Positions 36,091-48,182 of a DNA stretch of 61,435 bases are shown piece by piece (within the stretch, counting starts at the first letter, position 1; each line of letters begins with the position of its first letter). The stretch comes from Planktothrix sp. PCC 11201 (GTDB lineage: Bacteria > Cyanobacteriota > Cyanobacteriia > Cyanobacteriales > Microcoleaceae). A program made the translations under genes and the position numbers. A model generated the notes under the pieces. That model saw only the letters and a program-made list of their open reading frames with translations, had not been told where the DNA came from and made no database searches. Location of the stretch: contig NZ_LT797699.1 of the NCBI RefSeq assembly GCF_900009135.1, forward strand, positions 57,447 to 118,881. Direction: 5' to 3'.

Positions 36091-38869
36091 CCAGCATCCC
36101 AGTACACCAAAAAAAAATAGACAGATTCCCCTGAAATTAGTGTTAATTATCCCCTTTGTGTTGCAAATTGTGGGGGCGGTGGGATTGGTGGGTTATTTTT
36201 CCTATCGCAGTGGACAAAAAGCGGTAGAAAATATGGCGGATCAGTTAATGAATCAGGCAACCAATCGAGTACAGGATCACCTGAACATATCCCTGGAAAC
36301 TTCACAGCAAACCATAGCGGTTAATTATCGTGCCACTCAAGGGGGTCGCCTGAATATCAAGGACTTTGAGTTAATCCGTCAGCACTTATGGGAACAGATT
36401 AATTTAGCTCCAAGATTGGCGATCACTTCGTATATTAATGAGCAAGGAAAACAAATCGGTTATGGACGGATCATCAACCAAGAATTTGTTGAATTAGCCC
36501 AAAAACTAACGGCGGAAAAAGATATCCAGATTGGCACACTTTTCTTATATGAAGTGAGTTCTACACAGAAAAAAATACAGAATCAATATTTAGTAGATCA
36601 AGACGGTAAGCCTGGCAAACATACTTATTCAGTGCCTGTTGATCATACGGTAGCACCCTGGTATCTACAGGCCAAAGTCGTTAAAAAACAAACTTGGTCA
36701 AAAATTAATGTTTCCAAAATTGCCCCATCATTGACTATCAATGCCGTATTTCCTATTTTCGATGGGGGTGGAAAATTTCAAGGTGTTTTTAACTCTAGTT
36801 TAATGTTGTCGGATATTAGCACTTTTTTAAATCAATTACGATTCTCACCATTGGGGCAAAGCTTTATCATAGAGCGTTCTGGTGATCTCGTCGCCACATC
36901 TACATTGGAGCGTCCTTTTGTAAATCTGAGCAATAAACCGCTTGCTCGTTTACCTGCGACTGAAAGTCAGAATGGATGGACAAAGGCGATCGCGATTCAC
37001 CTGAAACAGCAATACCAAGATTTAAGCCAAATTCAAAAGAATTCACACTTTCAAGTCCCTGTTAAAGGAAACACACTCTTTACCCAAGTTGTACCTTATC
37101 AAGATAAATATGGTTTAGATTGGCTGCTGGTGACGGCGATCCCCCAGTCTGACTTTATGGGAAAAATTAATGCTAACACCAAAATCACAATTTTACTTTG
37201 TTTATTGACTTTAGGAATTGCTACAGGATTAGGAATTATTGCCTCAAATTTAATTACTACACCGATTCAAAAATTAAGTCAAGCGAGTTGGGCGATCGCT
37301 GAGGGTGAACTAAGTCAAGTTATAGAAATTCACGGGGTTTCTGAATTAGAAACTTTGGCTGATTCTTTTAATCAGATGGCGAGTCAATTACAAACCTCTT
37401 TTGAAACCTTAGAACATCGGGTCAAAGAACGCACAGCAGAATTAGCAATTGCCAAGGAAAAAGCGGAGGTAGCGAATCAAGCCAAAAGTACCTTTATTGC
37501 TAATATGAGTCATGAGTTGCGATCTCCTTTGAATGCGGTTATCGGTTTTTCTCAATTAATGTTACGTTCTAATAATCTCCCATCAGAACAATATGAAAAT
37601 ATAGGTATTATTTATCGCAGTGGAGAATACTTACTAACATTAATTAATAATATTTTGGATTTATCCAAAATCGAAGCTGGGAAAGAAACACTTAATCCCA
37701 AAGATTTTGACCTGTATAGATTGCTAAATGATTTAGAAGATATGCTGCATCTGCGGGCTACAAATGCCGGATTAAACTTGCTTTTTCAGCGCCATAAAAA
37801 TGTCCCTTGCTATATCTGCACCGATGAAGTTAAACTCCGTCAGGTGATCATCAATTTACTTAGTAATGCCATCAAATTTACCTCGGAAGGTCAAATTATT
37901 CTCTCAATTTTTCGAGGCGATCAAGAAACAATAGATATTTTTAATCTCCATTTTCGGATTCAGGATACTGGAGTAGGAATTGCCGCCGCAGAATTACCCC
38001 AACTCTTTGATGCTTTTACCCAAGCTCAAGCCGGAAAAGAGATACAGGAAGGAACTGGTTTAGGATTAGCAATTAGTCGGAAATTTATTCAACTGATGGG
38101 TGGGGATATTTCCGTTGAAAGCGAATTAGGAAAAGGTACAACTTTCCAATTTTATATTCAAGTAAGAATGAGTCAAGAAACAGTCAACAAGAGTACAGAA
38201 AATCCTCACCAAGTTCTGGCTTTAGCTCCGGGTCAACCCACCTATAAAATTCTCACCGTCGATGATAAACCGATTAATCGTCAATTACTAATTAAATTAC
38301 TCATTCCGTTAGGATTTGAGGTAAAAGAAGCTAGTAATGGACGAGAAGCGATCGCCATTTGGGAGGAATGGGAACCCCATTTAATTTGGATGGATATGCG
38401 AATGCCTGTGATGGATGGTTATGAAGCCACAAAATATATTAAATCGACTACAAAAGGCAATGCTACGGCGGTAATTGCCTTAACAGCTAGTGTATTAGAA
38501 GAAGAAAAAGCCATTATCTTATCAGCCGGATGTGATGATTTTCTCCGTAAACCATTTGTAGAACACACTATTTTTGAGGCTCTAGCTAAACATTTGGGAG
38601 TGGATTATATTTATGCAGAAACACAACCAGTTTTGCATATTATTCCCAAACAGAAGTTAATTTCAGAGAATTTAAAAATCATGTCCTCTGAATGGATTGT
38701 TCAACTCTACAAAGCAGCATTAGAGGCAAACCCTACTCGAGTTTTGGAATTAATTGAAGAAATTCCATCCGCCGAGATTGATCTCATACAATTTCTAACA
38801 AAGGTCGTGCGTAAATTTCAATTTGAGCAGATAATTGAATTAACCGAGTCTTTAATAAACCATGATTAA
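36083..38869 (+). CDS. hybrid histidine kinase, array copy 1 (subtype A)
   Basis: 928 residues. Membrane helix about 18-38 ([20 protein letters not shown]), Cache-like outer sensor to about 355, second helix, HAMP and coiled coil. HisKA His477 ([13 protein letters not shown]), HATPase (N-box [26 protein letters not shown]), receiver Asp771 ([11 protein letters not shown]), and an 85-residue helical tail. There is no output domain. Its start overlaps the tail of the remnant. It shares subtype-specific kinase segments ([15 protein letters not shown]) and sensor sequence with the copy at 41638. The ligand is unknown. Confidence 0.93.
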   Translation: MINQHPSTPKKNRQIPLKLVLIIPFVLQIVGAVGLVGYFSYRSGQKAVENMADQLMNQATNRVQDHLNISLETSQQTIAVNYRATQGGRLNIKDFELIRQHLWEQINLAPRLAITSYINEQGKQIGYGRIINQEFVELAQKLTAEKDIQIGTLFLYEVSSTQKKIQNQYLVDQDGKPGKHTYSVPVDHTVAPWYLQAKVVKKQTWSKINVSKIAPSLTINAVFPIFDGGGKFQGVFNSSLMLSDISTFLNQLRFSPLGQSFIIERSGDLVATSTLERPFVNLSNKPLARLPATESQNGWTKAIAIHLKQQYQDLSQIQKNSHFQVPVKGNTLFTQVVPYQDKYGLDWLLVTAIPQSDFMGKINANTKITILLCLLTLGIATGLGIIASNLITTPIQKLSQASWAIAEGELSQVIEIHGVSELETLADSFNQMASQLQTSFETLEHRVKERTAELAIAKEKAEVANQAKSTFIANMSHELRSPLNAVIGFSQLMLRSNNLPSEQYENIGIIYRSGEYLLTLINNILDLSKIEAGKETLNPKDFDLYRLLNDLEDMLHLRATNAGLNLLFQRHKNVPCYICTDEVKLRQVIINLLSNAIKFTSEGQIILSIFRGDQETIDIFNLHFRIQDTGVGIAAAELPQLFDAFTQAQAGKEIQEGTGLGLAISRKFIQLMGGDISVESELGKGTTFQFYIQVRMSQETVNKSTENPHQVLALAPGQPTYKILTVDDKPINRQLLIKLLIPLGFEVKEASNGREAIAIWEEWEPHLIWMDMRMPVMDGYEATKYIKSTTKGNATAVIALTASVLEEEKAIILSAGCDDFLRKPFVEHTIFEALAKHLGVDYIYAETQPVLHIIPKQKLISENLKIMSSEWIVQLYKAALEANPTRVLELIEEIPSAEIDLIQFLTKVVRKFQFEQIIELTESLINHD

Positions 38870-41645
38870 CCCTAGTCCCAAGACCGTCAAAAAAAACAGA
38901 CAAATTCCCCTGAGATTCGTGTTAATTGTTCCCTTTGTGTTGCAAATTGTGGGAGCCGTAGGATTAGTCGGTTATTTATCATATCGTAGTGGACAGGTGG
39001 CTGTTGAGAAACTGGCTGATAAATTGATGACACAGACCAGTAAGCGTATTGAACAACATCTTAATAGTTATTTAGGTAAAGCTCGAGAAATCAATCGTAC
39101 CAATGTTGATGCTTTCGAGTCAGGAATATTGAATTTGAATGATTTTAATGCTATTGGAAAATACTTTTACCACCAGGTAAAAACCTTCAATTTTACGACA
39201 GTTGGTTTTAGTAAGGATAACGGAGCTTATATCGGTGTGAGTCGTCGTCAGATGAAGAATAAAAATGAGTTTGGACTTGATGAACGGTTATCTAATAACA
39301 GTGTACATCGTGTCTATTCAGTTGATAGCCAAGGTAATCGTCTTAAGGTTATAAAGTTAATTCCTCACAGTCCAACATCGATACCTCCGAAAAAATTTGC
39401 TTGGTATGTAGATGCCGTTAAAGCTGGTAAACCCATCTGGAGTTCTATTTATGGCTGGAATACTGGACATGACATTATCGCAATTGCAACCAGTACCCCC
39501 ATCTATAACCCACAAAAAAAGCTGCTCGGTGTGTTTGGTATTAATTTAGATCTATTGCTGATTAGTGACTTTCTAAAAACCTTAAGTAACAAACAATTAG
39601 AACATATCTTCATTGTAGAACCGTCAGGATTAATGGTTGCTAGTTCCGACAATGAATCCCCTATTAATGAATCTCCGAGTTCTAAACCTGTTTATCGGGT
39701 CAAGGGTAACGTCACCATCACTCGACTGAATGCAGTTGATAGTCGTAACCCAATTATCCGTGAGGTAACACAGTATTTAATCCGAGAATTTGGCAGTTTA
39801 CAGGCGATTAGTAAGCCCCAATTACTCCGTCCTAAGATCGATCAAAATCCATTTGTGAGAGTGATTCCTTACCGGGATTCCTTGGGTTTAGATTGGCGTG
39901 TGGTCATTGTTGTTCCTGAATCGGAATTTCTAGCAGAAATTCAGGCGAATACCCAGATAACAATTTTCCTTTGTTTATTCACTTTAATCCTGGCGACTGG
40001 CTTAGGAATTATCACCTCAAATTTAATTGCTAAACCGATTCATGACTTAATTAAAGCTAGTCGTGCCATCACTAGTGGTGAACTCAATCAGGTTGTAGAA
40101 ATCAAAGGTGTTTCTGAATTAAAGACTTTGGCAGATTCATTTAATCAGATGGCGATTCAGCTACAAACCGCATTTGAAACCTTAGAAAATCGGGTACAGG
40201 AACGTACAGTCGAGTTAGTCATTGCCAAGGAAAAAGCCGAAGTTGCTAATCAAGCCAAAAGTACCTTTATTGCCAATATGAGTCATGAATTGCGATCGCC
40301 GCTGAATGCTATTTTAGGCTTTTCTCAATTGATGGTAAGAAACTCCAATCTTTCCTCTGATCAATATGAAAATGCCGGAATTATCTATCGCAGTGGTGAT
40401 TATCTATTAACCCTAATTAATAATATTCTGGATTTATCTAAAATAGAAGCGGGAAAAACTAGCCTAAATCCGAGTGATTTTGACCTGTATCAGTTGTTAG
40501 ATGATTTAGAAGATATGCTCAATTTACGAACTAGTAATGCTGGATTACAATTGATCTTTCAACGAAGTGAAAATGTTTCTCGCTATATCTGCACCGATGA
40601 AGTTAAATTGCGTCAAGTCTTAATTAATTTACTCAGTAACGCCATTAAATTTACCCGAGAAGGGGGGATTACTTTAACAATTAATCAACAGGAAGAAGAC
40701 TTAACAGATATTATCATACTTAACTTTACAGTCCGGGATACTGGAGTGGGAATTGCCGAAGCTGAATTACCCAAACTTTTTGAAGCCTTCACCCAAACCC
40801 AAGCCGGAAAAGAAGCCCAAGAAGGCACGGGTTTAGGATTAGCCATTAGTCAGAAATTTGTGCAGTTGATGGGGGGAGATATAACCGTAGAAAGTCAACT
40901 GGGTCAGGGCACAACCTTTTCATTTCAAATTCAAGCCAAACCGGGTCAAAATATCAACGATGAACCGACTAAAACCCGACAAAAAGTATTAGGATTAGCT
41001 CCCAATCAACCGACTTATAAAATTCTAACCGTTGATGATAAAGAAATTAATTGTCAATTATTAGTTAAACTGTTAGAACCCTTGGGATTTGAGATCAAAA
41101 TAGCCCGAAATGGAAAAGAAGCGATCGCAATATGGGAGGAATGGGAACCCCATTTAATCTTTATGGATATGCGAATGCCAGTGATGGATGGATATGCAGC
41201 GACTAAATATATTAAATCAACCACAAAAGGCAATGCCACGGCTATAATTGCCTTAACAGCTAGTGTTTTAGAAGAAGAAAAAGCCGTTGTATTATCAGCC
41301 GGATGTGATGATTTTATTAGAAAACCTTTTACAGAAAATAATATTTTTGATACCCTGGCTAAACATTTGGGTGTAAAATATATTTTAGTGGCAACGAGTT
41401 TACCTCCATTAGATAATTCAGCAGAAAGCAACTTGAGATCGCAACACCTCGTATTTATGCCTAGAGAATGGATTATTCAATTACACAAAGCTGCTCTTGA
41501 GGCTAATACCAACCTCGTTTGGCAACTGGTAGGAGAAATTCCAAAAACAGAAACTTGTTTGATACAATCCCTCACAAAAATTGTGCGTAAATTCCAATTT
41601 GAACAAATTATTGAATTAACGGAACCTTTAATCAGCCATGATTAG
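38862..41645 (+). CDS. hybrid histidine kinase, array copy 2 (subtype B)
   Basis: 927 residues with the same domain order as copy 1: helix, Cache-like sensor, helix, HAMP, HisKA His475, HATPase, receiver Asp769 and helical tail. Its sensor ([20 protein letters not shown]) differs from copies 1 and 3 and is closer to the separate kinase at 11933. Its transmitter ([27 protein letters not shown]) is closest to the copy at 45420. The start codon lies inside the last codons of copy 1 (CATGATTAA), implying coupled translation. Confidence 0.93.
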   Translation: MINPSPKTVKKNRQIPLRFVLIVPFVLQIVGAVGLVGYLSYRSGQVAVEKLADKLMTQTSKRIEQHLNSYLGKAREINRTNVDAFESGILNLNDFNAIGKYFYHQVKTFNFTTVGFSKDNGAYIGVSRRQMKNKNEFGLDERLSNNSVHRVYSVDSQGNRLKVIKLIPHSPTSIPPKKFAWYVDAVKAGKPIWSSIYGWNTGHDIIAIATSTPIYNPQKKLLGVFGINLDLLLISDFLKTLSNKQLEHIFIVEPSGLMVASSDNESPINESPSSKPVYRVKGNVTITRLNAVDSRNPIIREVTQYLIREFGSLQAISKPQLLRPKIDQNPFVRVIPYRDSLGLDWRVVIVVPESEFLAEIQANTQITIFLCLFTLILATGLGIITSNLIAKPIHDLIKASRAITSGELNQVVEIKGVSELKTLADSFNQMAIQLQTAFETLENRVQERTVELVIAKEKAEVANQAKSTFIANMSHELRSPLNAILGFSQLMVRNSNLSSDQYENAGIIYRSGDYLLTLINNILDLSKIEAGKTSLNPSDFDLYQLLDDLEDMLNLRTSNAGLQLIFQRSENVSRYICTDEVKLRQVLINLLSNAIKFTREGGITLTINQQEEDLTDIIILNFTVRDTGVGIAEAELPKLFEAFTQTQAGKEAQEGTGLGLAISQKFVQLMGGDITVESQLGQGTTFSFQIQAKPGQNINDEPTKTRQKVLGLAPNQPTYKILTVDDKEINCQLLVKLLEPLGFEIKIARNGKEAIAIWEEWEPHLIFMDMRMPVMDGYAATKYIKSTTKGNATAIIALTASVLEEEKAVVLSAGCDDFIRKPFTENNIFDTLAKHLGVKYILVATSLPPLDNSAESNLRSQHLVFMPREWIIQLHKAALEANTNLVWQLVGEIPKTETCLIQSLTKIVRKFQFEQIIELTEPLISHD

Positions 41646-44412
41646 CGAATATTCAAAATCTCCACAAATTCCCTTGAGATTAGTGTTAATTGTCCCCTTT
41701 GTGTTGCAAATTGTCGGCGCAGTGGGATTAGTTGGTTATTTGTCCTATCACAGTGGACAACAGGCTGTAGAAAACTTAGCCAATCAGGTGATGGATCAAG
41801 CAGGAAATCGGATTAACGATCACCTCGATCATACCTTAGAAATTCAAAGGCAAACCGTAGCAGTTAATTATCAAGCTTTCCAACAGGGTGTGATTAACCT
41901 GAATGACTTTGAATCCCTGCGGAAGTATTTTTGGCAACAGATCAATTTATCTCCCTCTCTCACATTAAATATGTTTGCCAATACCCAAGGAGAAATGATT
42001 TCCTATCAACGCATTCTCAGTCCAGAATTTTTAGCTGTAACCCGTCAGTTAAGCGGGGAAAATCTGCAAAAAGGGACAGTATTTTTTCAAGAAAATCGGC
42101 TACCAGACATTAAAAACCGTAAATACTATCTATTGGATTCTCAAGGTAAAAGTAAAAAATTAGTCAAGTTTCAGGCATTAGTAGATACACGAGAAACGGC
42201 TTGGTATAGGGATGGCAAAGTAGCGATTGGACAAACTTGGTCGCAGATTTATGCTTATAAAGTACCCCTTCTCTTGGGAATAAGTGCTATCGTTCCAGTT
42301 TATGATGCTCAGGGAAAATTTCAAGGTGTTTTTAATAGTGGCATAACTTTAGATGGAATTAGTACATTTCTAAATAATCTAAAATTTTCGCCTTTAGGAC
42401 AAACATTTATCCTTGATCATGGAGGTGATTTAGTTGCAACTTCAACCCTAGAAACTCCCTGTCTTAAGGATAATCAAGGAAACCCAATTCGCTTACCTGC
42501 GATTCAAAGTCAAGATGCTTGGACAAGGGCGATCACTACTTACCTCAAGCAACAATATGGGAATTTTAATCAGATTCCCAAAAACCTACAATTCAGAGTG
42601 GCAGTTAAGGGAAATACCCTATTTGCTAAAGTTTTATCTTATCAAGATCAATATGGACTGGATTGGTTACTGGTGACAGTAATTCCCGAATCTGATTTTA
42701 TGGAAACCATTAATGTCAATACCAAAATCACGCTTTTTCTTTGTATATTAACTTTAATGATTGCCACAGTTTTAGGAATCATTACCTCCAATTTAATTGC
42801 TGCACCAATTCAGCGATTGAGTCAAGCAAGTCGGGCGATCGCTGATGGTGAACTGAGTCAAGTTGTAGAAATCAAAGGTGTTTCTGAACTAGAAACCTTA
42901 GCAGATTCTTTTAATGAAATGGCGAGTCAGTTACAAACCTCTTTTGAAACCTTAGAAAATCGGGTACAGGAACGTACGGCAGAATTAGAAATTGCCAAAG
43001 AAAAATCTGAAGTTGCGAATCAAGCCAAAAGTTCATTTATTGCTAATATGAGTCATGAATTGCGATCGCCCCTGAATGCCGTTTTAGGGTTTTCCCAATT
43101 AATGCTACGCGCTACCAACTTACCCCAGGAACATCACGAAAATGCAGGCATTATTTATCGCAGTGGTGATTATCTATTAACGCTGATTAATAATATTCTG
43201 GATTTATCCAAAATCGAAGCCGGAAAAACCACCTTTAATCCTCGATATTTTGATCTGTATTATCTACTGGATGATTTAGAAAATATGCTACATCTACGAG
43301 CAACATCTGCGGGATTGACACTGATTTTTCAGCGTCATGAAAATGTTCCTCATTATATCTATACCGATGAAGTTAAACTGCGTCAGGTAATCATTAATTT
43401 ACTCAGTAATGCCATTAAATTTACCTTAGATGGTCAAATTATTCTCCATGTTTTTCGGGGAGATCAAGAAACAATCGATATTTTTAATCTGCATTTTTGT
43501 ATTCGTGATACTGGAGTAGGAATAGCCCCGGAAGAATTACCCAAGCTGTATGATGCTTTTTCTCAAGCTAAAGCTGGGAAAGAATCGCAAGAAGGAACGG
43601 GTTTAGGATTAGCAATTAGTCGGAAATTTATCCAATTAATGGGGGGAGATATTTCTGTTGAAAGTGAATTAGGAAAAGGCACAACCTTTCAATTCTATAT
43701 TCAGACGAAATTGGGTCAAGAAATCGTTAGCAAGAGTACAGAAGACCATCCCCAAGTTCTGGCTTTATCTCCGGGTCAACCCACCTATAAAATTCTCACT
43801 GTTGATGATAAAGAAATTAATCGTAAATTATTAATTAAGCTGTTAGAACCGTTAGGATTTGAGGTAAAAGAAGCAGGTAATGGACAAGAAGCGATCGCCA
43901 TTTGGGAGGAATGGGAACCCCATTTAATTTGGATGGATATGCGAATGCCTGTGATGGATGGTTATGAAGCCACCAAATATATTAAATCTACAACTAAAGG
44001 CAATGCTACGGCGGTAATTGCCTTAACAGCTAGTGTTTTAGAAGAAGAAAAAGCCATTATCTTATCAGCCGGATGTGATGATTTTCTCCGTAAACCGTTT
44101 ACAGAACACACTATTTTTGAGGCTCTATCTAAACATTTGGGAGTGGAGTATATTTATGCAGAAATACAACCAATTTTGAATAGTAGTCCCAAACAGAAGT
44201 TAATTTCAGAGAATTTGAAAATTATGTCCTCTGCATGGATTACTCAACTCTATGAAGCAGCATTAGAGGCAAACTCTACCCAAGTTTTAAAATTAATTGA
44301 AGAAATTCCATCCGCCGAGATTGATCTCATACAATTTCTAACTAAGGCAGTGCGGAAATTCCAATTTGAACAGATAATTGATTTAGCCGAACCTTTGATC
44401 AGCAATGATTAA
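41638..44412 (+). CDS. hybrid histidine kinase, array copy 3 (subtype A)
   Basis: 924 residues. The sensor and transmitter follow copy 1 ([29 protein letters not shown]); HisKA His473 and receiver Asp767 are intact. It overlaps copy 2 by 8 nt in ATGATTAG. Its own end retains ATGATTAA at 44405, which opens an 11-codon frame ([10 protein letters not shown], stop) running into the next gene's start. This looks like the vestigial first codons of a fourth unit now replaced by the binding-protein gene. Confidence 0.93.
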   Translation: MISEYSKSPQIPLRLVLIVPFVLQIVGAVGLVGYLSYHSGQQAVENLANQVMDQAGNRINDHLDHTLEIQRQTVAVNYQAFQQGVINLNDFESLRKYFWQQINLSPSLTLNMFANTQGEMISYQRILSPEFLAVTRQLSGENLQKGTVFFQENRLPDIKNRKYYLLDSQGKSKKLVKFQALVDTRETAWYRDGKVAIGQTWSQIYAYKVPLLLGISAIVPVYDAQGKFQGVFNSGITLDGISTFLNNLKFSPLGQTFILDHGGDLVATSTLETPCLKDNQGNPIRLPAIQSQDAWTRAITTYLKQQYGNFNQIPKNLQFRVAVKGNTLFAKVLSYQDQYGLDWLLVTVIPESDFMETINVNTKITLFLCILTLMIATVLGIITSNLIAAPIQRLSQASRAIADGELSQVVEIKGVSELETLADSFNEMASQLQTSFETLENRVQERTAELEIAKEKSEVANQAKSSFIANMSHELRSPLNAVLGFSQLMLRATNLPQEHHENAGIIYRSGDYLLTLINNILDLSKIEAGKTTFNPRYFDLYYLLDDLENMLHLRATSAGLTLIFQRHENVPHYIYTDEVKLRQVIINLLSNAIKFTLDGQIILHVFRGDQETIDIFNLHFCIRDTGVGIAPEELPKLYDAFSQAKAGKESQEGTGLGLAISRKFIQLMGGDISVESELGKGTTFQFYIQTKLGQEIVSKSTEDHPQVLALSPGQPTYKILTVDDKEINRKLLIKLLEPLGFEVKEAGNGQEAIAIWEEWEPHLIWMDMRMPVMDGYEATKYIKSTTKGNATAVIALTASVLEEEKAIILSAGCDDFLRKPFTEHTIFEALSKHLGVEYIYAEIQPILNSSPKQKLISENLKIMSSAWITQLYEAALEANSTQVLKLIEEIPSAEIDLIQFLTKAVRKFQFEQIIDLAEPLISND

Positions 44413-44429
44413 AAAATATCGCTTATACT

Positions 44430-45410
44430 ATGCTTAAACTCCTTAGATACATTAGTGTTTTTCTGATTACCGTCTGTTTGCTATTTGCTTGTAATACTTC
44501 AGCACCGACCCAATTAAAACTCCCTCCTTTGAAAGTACAATTTACATCTTTTGTTGGGGAGCATTCAGGCATCATTGCTCAAGAAAAAGGATTCTTCAAA
44601 GCCCAAGGGGTAGATGTGGAATTAATTTATAAACGATACATCCAATTAGAAATAGCAAATTTCAGTGCGGGTAAGTATGATGGCATGGTATTGACCTTGG
44701 GAAGTTTTATCAACTTGAGTGCCACAAATCCAGATATACAAGCTGTGGTGGTTATAGATGAATCAACAGGAGCAGATGTGGTAGTCGCCCAATCACAAAT
44801 TAAAACCGTCGCTGACTTGAAAGGGAAAAAGTTGGGTGCAAATCTAGGCGGTTTTAGCGAAATTTTCGTGACTGAAATGTTGAAAACTGCCAACTTAACC
44901 AGCGATGATGTGAACTTAGTTAAAGTAGAGGCTTCAGAAATTCCTCAACGCCTAAAAGATAATGCTATTCAGGCCGGACACACTTGGGAACCCCATCTTT
45001 CTGAAGCCATTAAATCAGGGGGACATATCCTATTTACCAGCAAACAAACCCCTGGCTTGATTTTAGATCTGATTGTCTTTCGGAGTGAGATCATCCGCGA
45101 GCGCCCCGAAGAAGTTCGGGCATTTGTACAAGGATGGCTACAAGCCTCTGCCTACTGGAAAGCAAATGTTCAGGAAGGAAATGCTATCATCAGTAACGCA
45201 TTAAAAATTCCTCGCAATACAATCTCTCTGGAGGGAGTAAACCTAACTAATTTAGGTGAAAATCAAAAATTATTTCAATCTAGCAACCCTAACTCCATTT
45301 ACAAAACTGCCAAGATATATGCAGACTTTTTTATTCGCTCTGGAAACGTGACGCGCATTCCTGAGCTAAAGGGTTTGTTCAATTCTTCTTTCTTAAACCC
45401 TCCCTCGTAG
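44430..45410 (+). CDS. orphan NMT1/SsuA-like substrate-binding lipoprotein
   Basis: 326 residues. A lipoprotein signal (VFLITVCLLFAC, Cys21) is followed by a periplasmic binding fold of the NitT/TauT type: VQFTSFVGEHSGIIAQEKGF, FKAQGVDVEL, and TVADLKGKKLGANLGG. Such proteins bind nitrate, sulfonates, pyrimidine precursors or similar small anions. No permease or ATPase gene is adjacent. The gene lies between kinase copies 3 and 4, 9 nt before copy 4, so it more likely delivers a ligand signal to that kinase than feeds a transporter. The ligand cannot be read from sequence. Confidence 0.88.
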   Translation: MLKLLRYISVFLITVCLLFACNTSAPTQLKLPPLKVQFTSFVGEHSGIIAQEKGFFKAQGVDVELIYKRYIQLEIANFSAGKYDGMVLTLGSFINLSATNPDIQAVVVIDESTGADVVVAQSQIKTVADLKGKKLGANLGGFSEIFVTEMLKTANLTSDDVNLVKVEASEIPQRLKDNAIQAGHTWEPHLSEAIKSGGHILFTSKQTPGLILDLIVFRSEIIRERPEEVRAFVQGWLQASAYWKANVQEGNAIISNALKIPRNTISLEGVNLTNLGENQKLFQSSNPNSIYKTAKIYADFFIRSGNVTRIPELKGLFNSSFLNPPS

Positions 45411-45419
45411 TTTAAAGCC

Positions 45420-48077
45420 ATGCAGCACCACCTTTTGGGCGGTATCCGTACAAAGTTGATCGCTTCCTTTCTGATTGTTGCTTTGAGTCCGTTGCTGTTA
45501 TTGGCATTTCTCAACAAACAGACAACTGAAAAAGCCCTTACTGACAACGCCAAACAAGCCCTATCTGGAGCGGCTAACGAAACCGCTAACAGAATAGATG
45601 CCTTTATCGATGGAAATCTCAATGCCGTGCGCGTAGAGGCGCTTTTACCAGGTTTGGCACGCTACCTCAGCCTAACTCCAAAGCAGCGAAATGACAGCCT
45701 CGAAATGCAATTGGCGGCAGAAACATTAATCCGTCTCAGTCGCAAAGATATGGTCAATATTCTCTCATACTCTTTGCTTGATTTAACCGGGAAAAATGTA
45801 TTAGATACACATACATCAAACATTGGCAAAGATGAATCGGGTCAAGATTACTTTGAAAAACCATTGCAAACAGGATTATCCTTGGTTTCTAGCATGAAGC
45901 GATCGCCGACAATTCCTGACCTTGTAACGCTCTTTTTTAGCAGTCCAGTTCGCAATGCTAAGGGAGATATATTGGGTGTCTTGCGTGTTTCATATAATGC
46001 TACTGTTGTTCAACAGTTAGTAACTCGACAAACTGAACGGGCTGGGGCAAAATCCTTTGCTATTCTGTTAGATGAAGATGATATTTATTTGGCACATAGC
46101 ACTGCACCAGAACTGCTTTTTAAATCAATTGTGCCTTTGCCTGCCGATATTGTAACTCAACTGCAACGGGAAGGGCGTTTGTCTAATTCCCCTGTCAAGG
46201 AATTGGCAACTAATGAGCCAAAAATTAAGCAAGCATTGGATCAGAAACAGTCCTATTTAATTGCATCTTTGGCAGCAACAGATAATCAGGTTAATCTGAT
46301 TGCGATCGCTCGTTTGCAATATAAACCTTGGTCTGTGTTGTTCGCCCGGCCCCTTGCTGTTGCCCTAGCACCCGTAGAAAAGCAAATTCGTGATGCAATA
46401 TTTCTATTTGTATTGATCGCGGGAGTAGTGACAATCATCGCTTTTGCCACTGGGCAACTGCTAACAAAGCCAATAATTTACCTTACCAATATAGTTTTTC
46501 AGTTTACCGAAGGTAACTTAAATATCCGCGCCGAAATTAATTCAAAAGACGAAATAGGTCAACTGGCAAAATCGTTTAACAACATGGCACTTAAGTTACA
46601 AACATCTTTTGAAACCTTAGAAAATCGTGTAGAAGAACGCACAGCCGAGTTAGTCATTGCTAAGGAAAAAGCCGAAGTTGCTAATCAAGCCAAAAGTACC
46701 TTTATTGCCAATATGAGCCATGAATTGCGATCGCCTTTGAATGCAATTTTAGGCTTTTCTCAAGTCATATTAAGAAGCTCCGATCTCCCCCTAAAACAAT
46801 TAGAAAATGTCGGCATTATCTATCGGAGTGGTGACTATCTATTAACCCTAATTAATAATATTCTGGATTTATCTAAAATTGAAGCGGGAAAAACCACATT
46901 AAATCCGAGTGATTTTGACCTGTATCGGTTATTAGATGATTTAGAAGATATGCTCAATTTACAAGCTAGTAATGCCGGATTAAAATTAATCTTTCAACGG
47001 AGTAAAACCGTCCCTCGCTATATCTGCACCGATGAAGTTAAATTACGTCAGGTGTTAATTAATTTACTCAGTAATGCGATTAAATTTACTAAAAAAGGTG
47101 GTATTAGTTTAACGGTGGATAAACAGGAAGACGAATCAACGGATATTATCATTCTTAACTTGAAAATCCGCGATACGGGAGTGGGAATTTCTGAGGCAGA
47201 ATTACCCAAACTATTTGAAGCCTTCACCCAAACCCAAGCCGGAAAAGAAGCCCAAGAAGGCACGGGTTTAGGATTAGCTATTAGTCGGAGATTTGTGCAG
47301 TTGATGGGGGGAGATATTACCGTAGAAAGTCAACTGGGTCAGGGTACAACCTTTTCATTTCAAATTCAAGTCAAACCGGGTCAAAATATTCAGGATACAC
47401 CGACTAAAACCCGAAAAAAAGTATTGGGTTTGGCTCCGGGTCAAGTGACTTATAAAGTCCTGACTGTTGATGATAAAGAAATTAATTGTCAATTATTAGT
47501 TAAACTTTTAGAACCCTTGGGATTTGAGATCAAAATAGCACAGAATGGAAAAGAAGCGATCGCAATATGGGAGGAATGGGAACCCCATTTAATCTTTATG
47601 GATATGCGAATGCCGGTGGTGGATGGATATGCAGCGACTAAATATATTAAATCAACCACAAAAGGCAATGCCACGGCTATAATTGCCATAACAGCCAGTG
47701 TATCAGAAGAAGAAAAAGCCATTGTATTATCGACGGGATGTGATGATTTTATTAGAAAACCCTTTACAGAAGATCTGATTTTTGGGGTTCTAGCTAAACA
47801 TTTAGGGGTAAAATATATCTTGCACCAAACACAGCCTATTTCGACTCCTTCCCCAGATCACGAAATAACTTCAGATGCTTTAAAAATAATGTCTAAGGAC
47901 TGGATTGAGCAACTTTATAAAGCGGCACTAGAAGCTGATGTCCAAGTTGTAATAGAATTAATTACAGAAATTCCAGACACAGAGATGAATCTAATACAAT
48001 TTCTAACTAAGGCAGTGCGGAAATTTCAATTTGAGCAGATAATTGATTTAGCCGAGCCTTTAATCATCAATGATTAG
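45420..48077 (+). CDS. hybrid histidine kinase, copy 4 with a different sensor
   Basis: 885 residues. The N-terminal part ([20 protein letters not shown], then a dCache-type domain to about 315) is unrelated to the other copies. After a second helix ([18 protein letters not shown]) and HAMP, from about residue 395 ([12 protein letters not shown]) the protein and DNA become nearly those of copy 2: HisKA His434, HATPase, receiver Asp728 ([11 protein letters not shown]) and tail. The tail also matches the remnant at 35812. It probably pairs with the lipoprotein encoded just upstream. It ends in ATGATTAG like the other copies. Confidence 0.93.
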   Translation: MQHHLLGGIRTKLIASFLIVALSPLLLLAFLNKQTTEKALTDNAKQALSGAANETANRIDAFIDGNLNAVRVEALLPGLARYLSLTPKQRNDSLEMQLAAETLIRLSRKDMVNILSYSLLDLTGKNVLDTHTSNIGKDESGQDYFEKPLQTGLSLVSSMKRSPTIPDLVTLFFSSPVRNAKGDILGVLRVSYNATVVQQLVTRQTERAGAKSFAILLDEDDIYLAHSTAPELLFKSIVPLPADIVTQLQREGRLSNSPVKELATNEPKIKQALDQKQSYLIASLAATDNQVNLIAIARLQYKPWSVLFARPLAVALAPVEKQIRDAIFLFVLIAGVVTIIAFATGQLLTKPIIYLTNIVFQFTEGNLNIRAEINSKDEIGQLAKSFNNMALKLQTSFETLENRVEERTAELVIAKEKAEVANQAKSTFIANMSHELRSPLNAILGFSQVILRSSDLPLKQLENVGIIYRSGDYLLTLINNILDLSKIEAGKTTLNPSDFDLYRLLDDLEDMLNLQASNAGLKLIFQRSKTVPRYICTDEVKLRQVLINLLSNAIKFTKKGGISLTVDKQEDESTDIIILNLKIRDTGVGISEAELPKLFEAFTQTQAGKEAQEGTGLGLAISRRFVQLMGGDITVESQLGQGTTFSFQIQVKPGQNIQDTPTKTRKKVLGLAPGQVTYKVLTVDDKEINCQLLVKLLEPLGFEIKIAQNGKEAIAIWEEWEPHLIFMDMRMPVVDGYAATKYIKSTTKGNATAIIAITASVSEEEKAIVLSTGCDDFIRKPFTEDLIFGVLAKHLGVKYILHQTQPISTPSPDHEITSDALKIMSKDWIEQLYKAALEADVQVVIELITEIPDTEMNLIQFLTKAVRKFQFEQIIDLAEPLIIND

Positions 48078-48182
48078 CAATCACACTTAAATTATATTCC
48101 TGATCTTCCAAAGAGAGCCGCTGAAATGCTCGGGTGATAGGGATTAAAATTTTGATGAATTCACCCCATCACCCCCTCCGTA

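Noticed and set aside
35380-48077. Genomic island or prophage
   Set aside because: No integrase, phage genes, tRNA attachment site or change of codon style was seen; the kinases resemble each other and the resident kinase at 11933, which fits local duplication.
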